A stretch of 11,530 nt of DNA from an uncultured Fusobacterium sp. GTDB taxonomy: Bacteria > Fusobacteriota > Fusobacteriia > Fusobacteriales > Fusobacteriaceae. The DNA is taken from the NCBI GenBank assembly GCA_900542625.1, contig UQOH01000066.1:1-11530 (forward strand). Direction: 5' to 3'. The position numbers and the translations under genes were made by a program. Below, piece after piece: positions 6,656-11,530 of the stretch (the first letter of the stretch is position 1; the number at the start of each line of letters is the position of its first letter). The notes beneath the pieces were generated by a model. It did no database searches, had not been told where the DNA came from, and saw only the letters and a list, made by a program, of their open reading frames with translations.

Positions 6656-7496
6656 TATAATTTTTCTGCTGGCTTTAATATTTGCCGGATGTACTTCAAC
6701 AGAAATAAATAACAGCAGTGCTAAAGATAACAAAGAAGAGTATTATATTTTAAAAGGGATAAACTATGTCCGTGAAGAAAATTATACAAAAGCTTTAAAA
6801 GAATATGGTAAAGCTTATCAGAAAAATGAAAATAATATAATAACTTTAAAAGAGATAGCCAGAACATATGTTAAACTTAAGGACTATGATCAGGGAATAT
6901 ATTATTACGAAAGAGCTTTAAAGATAGATCCTAAAGACCAAGAAGCTGTAAGAAATATAAGCTATACTTATTATTTAAAAGGAAATAATAAGAAAGCACT
7001 TGAATCTCTTAACAGACTTTCAGGTGAAGGGATAAATGCAGAAACAATAAAACTGAGGGCAAATCTTTTTTATAAAAACAGAGAATATAAAAAAGCATAT
7101 AAAAGTTTTAAAGAGATATTGCCAAAAGAAAATGAACTGGACCTTTTTTACTATAAAATATATGCCAATCTTTTAAGTGATATGGGAAAAAAAGAAGAAC
7201 TTAGAATTTTCCTTGAAAAAGGATTGGAAAAATATGGTTCAAAAAAAGATTATGTAATGTTTTATTCTTATGCTCTTGGAGAGTATTTTGGAGAATATGA
7301 CGTTGGAGAAAAAGAAATTAAAAGATATATAGTTTCAAACGGAGGAGATGACACTCTTTATATAGCACTTGCTTATATGATTTATAATCAGAAAGAGTAC
7401 AGCCATGCAGAATCAGCATTGAAACTTGTATCTTACAGAGAAAGATATAATAAAGATTATTTGGAATTAGAGGAGAGGTTGAGAAAGAAAATATGA
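6642..7496 (+). CDS. TPR-repeat lipoprotein
   Basis: I do not recognise a named homologue. The 284-residue protein starts at GTG with a short lipoprotein signal peptide: Lys2-Lys3, a hydrophobic core IIFLLALIF, then FAGC with Cys17 as the lipidated residue. Thr and Ser follow the cysteine rather than Asp, compatible with outer-membrane delivery if the E. coli Lol rule applies. Tetratricopeptide repeats follow. Clear units lie near residues 34-67 (GINYVREENYTKALKEYGKA), 68-101 (ARTYVKLKDYDQGIYYYERA, ending KIDPKDQE) and 102-125. Weaker units lie around 135-165 (LRANLFYKNREYKKAYKSF) and near the C-terminus (YIALAYMIYNQKEYSHAESALK). TPR lipoproteins usually scaffold envelope complexes, as BamD or NlpI do, but its size and sequence identify neither. 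The gene overlaps DUF502 by 14 bases and apt by 4 (ATGA). Confidence 0.85.
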   Translation: MKKNNIIFLLALIFAGCTSTEINNSSAKDNKEEYYILKGINYVREENYTKALKEYGKAYQKNENNIITLKEIARTYVKLKDYDQGIYYYERALKIDPKDQEAVRNISYTYYLKGNNKKALESLNRLSGEGINAETIKLRANLFYKNREYKKAYKSFKEILPKENELDLFYYKIYANLLSDMGKKEELRIFLEKGLEKYGSKKDYVMFYSYALGEYFGEYDVGEKEIKRYIVSNGGDDTLYIALAYMIYNQKEYSHAESALKLVSYRERYNKDYLELEERLRKKI

Positions 7497-8008
7497 ATTA
7501 TAATGACTACATAACATCAATAGAAAATTTTCCAAAAGAAGGGATAACATTCAGAGATATTACTTCTTTTGTACAGCATGGAGAAGCATTTAAGGCTGCA
7601 ATAAAAGAATTTTCTGATTTTGCAAGAGAAAAAGGAGCAGATGTAATAGTAGGTCCTGAATCAAGAGGATTTATATTTGGATGTCCTGTTGCATATGAAC
7701 TTGGATTAGGGTTTGTTCCTGTAAGAAAACCCGGAAAACTGCCAAGGGAAGTTATCTCTTGCAGCTATGATTTGGAATATGGAAGCAACACAGTAGAGAT
7801 GCACAAAGATGCAATTAAAAAAGGACAGAAAGTTGTTATAATAGATGACCTGCTGGCAACAGGAGGAACAACAGAAGCGGTAATAAACCTTATACATGAG
7901 TTAGGCGGAGAAGTTGTAGGAATAGCTTTTTTAATTGAACTTGCAGGTGAATTTGACGGCAGAGGGAAGCTGCATGATTATCCTGTAAAATCATTAATAA
8001 AATATTAG
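7493..8008 (+). CDS. apt: Adenine phosphoribosyltransferase
   Basis: Apt converts adenine and PRPP to AMP plus pyrophosphate in purine salvage. The 171-residue length is standard. The N-terminal FPKEGITFRDIT motif (13-24) is characteristic of Apt. VGPESRGFIFG follows at 53-63, then the RKPGKLP flexible loop at 78-84. The PRPP-binding motif VVIIDDLLATGGTT lies at 114-127 with the acidic pair Asp118-Asp119. The ATG is within an ATGA overlap with the lipoprotein stop, a classic coupling arrangement. A purine-rich AGGAGAGG stretch at 7471-7478 lies upstream, rather far at 14 bases. The apt-rel adjacency is a conserved order also seen in Firmicutes such as Bacillus, where both genes bear on purine nucleotide pools. 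Confidence 0.97.
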   Translation: MNYNDYITSIENFPKEGITFRDITSFVQHGEAFKAAIKEFSDFAREKGADVIVGPESRGFIFGCPVAYELGLGFVPVRKPGKLPREVISCSYDLEYGSNTVEMHKDAIKKGQKVVIIDDLLATGGTTEAVINLIHELGGEVVGIAFLIELAGEFDGRGKLHDYPVKSLIKY

Positions 8009-8038
8009 AAGCAGTCAATATAGGGAATAAATTTTGAC

Positions 8039-8045
8039 AGGAAGG
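8039..8045 (+). promoter_or_regulatory. Shine-Dalgarno site that sets the rel start at ATG 8052
   Basis: AGGAAGG lies six bases before ATG 8052. The longest reading of the frame begins at TTG 8034, upstream of this site, and would place the ribosome-binding sequence inside the coding region. No comparable site precedes 8034: the nearest, AGGGA at about 8022, is weaker. The ATG at 8052 is therefore preferred. The TTGACA at 8034-8039 looks like a -35 box but has no matching -10 at normal spacing. Confidence 0.75.
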
Positions 8046-8051
8046 GTAAAT

Positions 8052-10229
8052 ATGGAATATTGGCAAGAGATATTAGATAGTATAAAAAAGAATAATTTAA
8101 ATGTAGATATTGAAAAAATTCAACTGGCGTATTCTTTTGCAGAAGAATCTCATCAAGGGCAGTTCAGACAGTCAGGGGATAAATATATTCTTCATCCTAC
8201 AGAGGTAGCGAAGATATTAATAGACATGAAAATGGACACAGATTCTATTGTGGCAGGAATACTTCATGATATTGTTGAAGATACATTCATAACCCTTGCA
8301 GATATTGAATATAACTTTGGAGAGAATGCAGCACATCTGGTTGACGGGGTAACAAAATTAAAAAATCTTCCAAACGGAACTAAACAACAAGATGAAAGTA
8401 TCAGAAAAATGATGCTTGCCATGTCAAAGGATTTAAGGGTAATAATAATTAAACTGGCAGACAGACTTCATAATATGAGAACTTTGAAATTTGTTCCTCC
8501 AGAAAAACAGGTGAGAATTTCTAAGGAAACTCTTGCTATTTATGCACCATTGGCTCACAGACTTGGAATGGCAAAAATAAAATCTGAGCTTGAAGACAGA
8601 TCATTCCATTATATAATGCCTGAAATTTATCTTGAAATAAAAACTCTTGTAGATGAAACAAGAGGAGAGAGAAGCGACTATATTGAAATGGTTGTAGGTG
8701 TTATAAAAGATATTCTTCAAGAGGCAGAAATAAAAGGTGATGTAAGCGGAAGATTTAAGCATTTTTACAGCATCTATAAAAAAATATATGAAAAACACAG
8801 AAACTTTGACGATATTTATGACTTAGCCGGTATAAGAATAATAGTGGACAGCGTTGTAACTTGTTATCATACTCTTGGGGTTATCCATGAGCACTTCAGC
8901 CCTGTACCAGGAAGATTTAAGGACTATATAGCAGTGCCTAAATCTAACAACTATCAATCAATTCATACAACAATAGTTGGACCTGAAGGAAAGTTCGTTG
9001 AGATTCAGATAAGAACTGAAGAGATGGACAGAATAGCTGAAGAAGGGGTTGCAGCACACTGGAGCTATAAAGAAAATTCTAAGGTAACTAAAAAAGATAA
9101 AGTTTACAGCTGGTTAAGAGATATAATAGAAGTAAGCAAAGAGGCAGACAATGCTCAAGACTTTGTAACTACTATTACAGGAGATATAATAGAAGATACA
9201 ATATTTGTATTCTCGCCAAAAGGGGATATATTAGAGCTTAAAAAAGGAGCAACTCCAATAGACTTTGCTTTTGCAATTCACACTCAGGTTGGTTGTAAAT
9301 GTATAGGAGCAAAGGTAAACGGAGAGATAGTTCCTCTTGATTATAAACTGAAAAGCGGTGACAGAGTAGAAATCATCACTTCTAAGAGTGCAAAAGGACC
9401 TGGAAATGACTGGCTTGATATAGTTGTTACTCAGGGAGCTAAAAACAAAATAAAAAAATGGCTTAAAGATAAAAAATGGGAAGAGATGATAAAAGCCGGT
9501 AAAGATATTATTGAAAAAGAGATATCAAAACTTCCTGTTCCAATGACATTAAAAGATTTTGAAGAATCTAATGTTATAAAAAAACATATGGAAAAACACA
9601 ATGTTCCTACTTATGACGATCTTTATTTCATAATGGGAGAAAAGAGAAGCAAAGTAGACATTATTCTTGATAAACTTAGAGGGGATATAGAGGCAAACAA
9701 ACCTGTTGAAATTGACAATGTTGTAAAACCTCAAGCACCTCAAAAGAGCAAGTCAGGAAAGAAAAACGATTATGGAATTATAGTTGACGGAGTGGACAAC
9801 ACTCTTATAAGATTTGCAAAATGCTGTACACCTCTTCCCGGAGATGAAATAGGAGGATATGTAACAAAGCTTACAGGAATTGCAATCCATAGAAAAGATT
9901 GTAAAAACTATGCAAATATGGTTCTTCATGATCCTGAAAGGGAGATTCATGTTGAGTGGGACGAAGACATTGTTAATAAGAAAATTAACAAATATCAGTT
10001 TAAATTTGCAGTAATAACAAATACAAATAAAAATCTTCTTATGGAAATTGTAAACCTTATAGCAAATCATAAAATAGTGCTTACTGATGTAAACTTAAGC
10101 ACACTAAAGAGAAACAATAAAGATTACAACAAAATTAAAGTTGCAATAGAAATAAGCAATAAAAAAGATTACAGTCTTTTAATTGACAATATAAAGAAAA
10201 TAAAAGATGTAATAGCAGTAGAAAGATAA
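8052..10229 (+). CDS. rel: Bifunctional (p)ppGpp synthetase/hydrolase (long RSH, Rel/SpoT type)
   Basis: From ATG 8052 the protein has 725 residues, normal for a long RelA/SpoT homologue. The hydrolase domain (about 20-195) keeps its metal ligands: His48, the His72-Asp73 pair in GILHDIVEDT, and Asp137 in LADRLHNMRT. The synthetase domain (about 228-345) has DLAGIRIIVD, the RFKD motif at 288-291 and SNNYQSIHTT; RxKD is typical of bifunctional enzymes, whereas RelA-only enzymes have an acidic version. A TGS domain follows at about 383-443 (FVFSPKGDILELKKGATPID). A zinc-finger-like segment holds Cys591, Cys592, His613 and Cys617. An ACT/RRM domain ends the protein (about 650-725). It should make and degrade the stringent-response alarmone, depending on ribosome binding. 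The spacing to apt is 43 bases, and tgt follows after 15. Confidence 0.97.
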   Translation: MEYWQEILDSIKKNNLNVDIEKIQLAYSFAEESHQGQFRQSGDKYILHPTEVAKILIDMKMDTDSIVAGILHDIVEDTFITLADIEYNFGENAAHLVDGVTKLKNLPNGTKQQDESIRKMMLAMSKDLRVIIIKLADRLHNMRTLKFVPPEKQVRISKETLAIYAPLAHRLGMAKIKSELEDRSFHYIMPEIYLEIKTLVDETRGERSDYIEMVVGVIKDILQEAEIKGDVSGRFKHFYSIYKKIYEKHRNFDDIYDLAGIRIIVDSVVTCYHTLGVIHEHFSPVPGRFKDYIAVPKSNNYQSIHTTIVGPEGKFVEIQIRTEEMDRIAEEGVAAHWSYKENSKVTKKDKVYSWLRDIIEVSKEADNAQDFVTTITGDIIEDTIFVFSPKGDILELKKGATPIDFAFAIHTQVGCKCIGAKVNGEIVPLDYKLKSGDRVEIITSKSAKGPGNDWLDIVVTQGAKNKIKKWLKDKKWEEMIKAGKDIIEKEISKLPVPMTLKDFEESNVIKKHMEKHNVPTYDDLYFIMGEKRSKVDIILDKLRGDIEANKPVEIDNVVKPQAPQKSKSGKKNDYGIIVDGVDNTLIRFAKCCTPLPGDEIGGYVTKLTGIAIHRKDCKNYANMVLHDPEREIHVEWDEDIVNKKINKYQFKFAVITNTNKNLLMEIVNLIANHKIVLTDVNLSTLKRNNKDYNKIKVAIEISNKKDYSLLIDNIKKIKDVIAVER
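10183..10213 (+). promoter_or_regulatory. Possible promoter for tgt inside the end of rel
   Basis: A perfect TTGACA at 10183-10188 is followed, after a 19-base spacer, by TGTAAT at 10208-10213. The latter matches TATAAT at five of six positions. A transcript would start about 25 bases before the tgt ATG. The spacer is two bases longer than ideal and such matches arise by chance in AT-rich DNA, so this is only a candidate. Confidence 0.25.
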
Positions 10230-10244
10230 AAGATAGGAGAACAG

Positions 10245-11405
10245 ATGCAGAAATTACCTGTAACATATGAGTTAGTAAAGAAAACAGGAAATGCCAGAGC
10301 AGGAATAATAACAACACCTCACGGAACTGTTGAAACACCTGTTTTCATGCCTGTTGGAACACAAGGAACAGTAAAAGGAATGACAAAGGAAGAGCTTGTA
10401 GAGCTTGGATCTGAAATAATATTAGGAAATACATATCACCTTCATTTAAGACCCGGTGATGATTTAGTGGCAAGATTTGGGGGACTTCACAAGTTTTCAG
10501 CTTGGGAAAAGCCGATTCTTACAGACAGCGGAGGGTTTCAGGTTTTCAGTTTGGGACATCTTAGAAAGATAACAGAAGAGGGAGTAGCATTCAGTTCTCA
10601 CCTTGATGGTTCTAAACGTTTCCTTTCACCTGAAAAATCAATAGAGATTCAAAATAATCTTGGATCAGATATAGTTATGCTTTTTGATGAGTGTCCTCCG
10701 GGGATGTCTTCTAAAGAATATCTTATACCTTCAATAGAAAGAACTGCAAGATGGGCAAAAAGGTGTATTGAGGCTCATAAAAGACCAGATGAACAAGGGC
10801 TTTTTGCAATAGTTCAAGGTGGAATTTATGAGGAGCTGAGAGAAAAAAGTCTTGAAAGTTTAAGAGAGATGGACGAACATTTTTCAGGATATGCTATGGG
10901 TGGACTTGCTGTTGGAGAACCAAGAGAGGACATGTATAGAATACTTGAGAATATAACTCCGAAATTCCCTGAAAATAAGCCAAGATATCTTATGGGAGTT
11001 GGAGAACCTCTTGATATGCTTGAGGCAGTAGAATCAGGAATTGATATGATGGACTGTGTGCAGCCTACAAGAATAGGAAGACATGGAACTGTATTTACAA
11101 AATATGGAAGACTTGTTATAAAAAATGCTGGTTATGCTGAAGATGACAGACCTCTTGATGAAGGATGTAACTGTTATGTGTGCAGAAATTATTCAAGAGG
11201 GTATATAAGACATCTTTTGAAAGCAGGAGAGATTTTAGGACAAAGACTTACAACATATCATAACCTTTATTTCTTAGTTCAATTAATGAAGAATGCAAGA
11301 AAAGCAATATTAGAGGATAGATTCCCTGAATTTAAAGAAGAGTTTATAGAAAATTATAAAATGGGAAATAATTCTGAATGGATAAAACCAAGAAAAATAA
11401 AATAG
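10245..11405 (+). CDS. tgt: Queuine/preQ1 tRNA-guanine transglycosylase
   Basis: Bacterial Tgt swaps guanine 34 for preQ1 in tRNAs with GUN anticodons, a step toward queuosine. The 386-residue length is slightly over the usual 370-380. The TIM-barrel motifs are intact: MPVGTQGTVKGMT (35-47), GNTYHLHLRPG (61-71), LTDSGGFQVFSL with Asp94 as general acid/base, and GLFAIVQGG (185-193). MGGLAVGEP lies at 218-226, and MMDCVQPTRIGRHGT places the expected nucleophile at Asp270. The zinc site is complete with CNCYVC (Cys308, Cys310, Cys313) and His339 in TTYHN. AGGAG at 10235-10239 lies five bases before the ATG. It follows rel by 15 bases, so it is either read through from apt-rel or driven by the weak promoter candidate in rel. 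No queA or yajC is visible before the window ends. Confidence 0.98.
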   Translation: MQKLPVTYELVKKTGNARAGIITTPHGTVETPVFMPVGTQGTVKGMTKEELVELGSEIILGNTYHLHLRPGDDLVARFGGLHKFSAWEKPILTDSGGFQVFSLGHLRKITEEGVAFSSHLDGSKRFLSPEKSIEIQNNLGSDIVMLFDECPPGMSSKEYLIPSIERTARWAKRCIEAHKRPDEQGLFAIVQGGIYEELREKSLESLREMDEHFSGYAMGGLAVGEPREDMYRILENITPKFPENKPRYLMGVGEPLDMLEAVESGIDMMDCVQPTRIGRHGTVFTKYGRLVIKNAGYAEDDRPLDEGCNCYVCRNYSRGYIRHLLKAGEILGQRLTTYHNLYFLVQLMKNARKAILEDRFPEFKEEFIENYKMGNNSEWIKPRKIK

Positions 11406-11420
11406 AATAAATTTTTACAT

Positions 11421-11466
11421 TAAATCTGAGAATAGAATTCTCTAGGAAAAAATATCAGCAGATTTA
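11421..11466. repeat. Nested inverted repeats downstream of tgt
   Basis: A perfect 8-base inverted repeat, TAAATCTG at 11421-11428 and CAGATTTA at 11459-11466, encloses a smaller hairpin. The inner arms are GAGAAT (11428-11433) and ATTCTC (11437-11442) with a three-base loop. The outer right arm is not followed by a T-run, so this is not a standard intrinsic terminator on the + strand. It could be a structured 3' end or a processing site. Confidence 0.4.
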
Positions 11467-11482
11467 TATTGTTCGTTCATCT

Positions 11483-11524
11483 AAAAACGATAAACTCGCT
11501 TTCAGCTCAAACATATCGTTTTTT
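11483..11524 (+). terminator. Terminator-like inverted repeat with T-run, possibly an intergenic repeat element
   Basis: AAAAACGAT (11483-11491) and ATCGTTTTT (11515-11523) form a perfect 9-base inverted repeat around a 23-base loop, and the right arm lies in a run of six T residues (11519-11524). Because the left arm starts with A residues, the element would read as a terminator on both strands. The loop contains a mirror pair, AAACTCG and GCTCAAA. ACGAT recurs at 11525-11529 as a third possible arm, just before the window edge. It is 77 bases past the tgt stop and would end the tgt transcript. Confidence 0.5.
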
Positions 11525-11530
11525 ACGATG

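Noticed and set aside
8034..8062. Perfect TTGACA -35-like box just before rel.
   Set aside because: No -10 sequence at 16-18 bases, and the position would put the transcript start inside rel; overlap with the Shine-Dalgarno region explains it better as chance.
10441..11405. Possible damage or fusion in tgt because it is slightly longer than usual.
   Set aside because: All catalytic and zinc residues are in place and the extra residues are spread over normal-looking termini.
1..11530. Search for a defence, toxin-antitoxin, mobile or secretion system.
   Set aside because: Every gene belongs to a housekeeping or widespread envelope family; no nuclease, transposase, integrase, toxin or direct-repeat array is visible, and base composition looks uniform.

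Overview
The window reads as ordinary chromosomal housekeeping DNA from an AT-rich, Gram-negative anaerobe, most likely a Fusobacterium or close relative. This rests on the low GC content, the heavy use of AGA arginine and AAA lysine codons, and the character of the proteins. The proteins include a lipoprotein with a signal peptidase II site and a DUF502 inner-membrane protein next to Firmicutes-type neighbours such as a PheB/ThrR-like ACT regulator and an apt-rel pair. The genus is an inference. All fourteen genes are on the + strand. There is no tRNA, rRNA, CRISPR array, insertion sequence or phage gene.

Region 1 (1-1384) holds the 3' end of a probable recO, a PTS EIIA-domain protein and nrdR, packed with strong Shine-Dalgarno sites. 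It closes with a hairpin plus T-run that looks like a Rho-independent terminator or an attenuator. Region 2 (1418-3696) is a one-carbon and formyl-methionine block. FolD makes 10-formyl-tetrahydrofolate and Fmt uses it to formylate initiator tRNA. A small HTH-ACT regulator overlaps the end of folD. Region 3 (3734-6655) has a biotin carboxyl carrier protein (accB) without its carboxylase partners, a two-CBS-domain protein, a CNNM/CorC-type membrane protein and a DUF502 membrane protein. Region 4 (6642-11405) has a TPR lipoprotein, apt (adenine salvage), a full-length bifunctional (p)ppGpp synthetase/hydrolase and tgt (queuosine tRNA modification). The last 125 bases hold nested inverted repeats and end in a terminator-like or repeat-like element cut by the window edge.

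Four junctions overlap: folD/ACT regulator, CNNM/DUF502, DUF502/TPR lipoprotein and TPR lipoprotein/apt. This suggests translational coupling and one or a few long transcripts. Three genes look as if they use non-ATG starts or need a start decision: the CNNM protein (TTG), the lipoprotein (GTG) and rel (ATG at 8052 rather than the longer TTG reading). I did not find a convincing new defence, mobile or secretion system. The points worth a second look are the nrdR-fmt hairpin with its alternative pairing, the ACT regulator coupled to folD, the orphan accB followed by CBS genes, the uncharacterised membrane/lipoprotein genes coupled into apt-rel, and the repeat-like 3' end.
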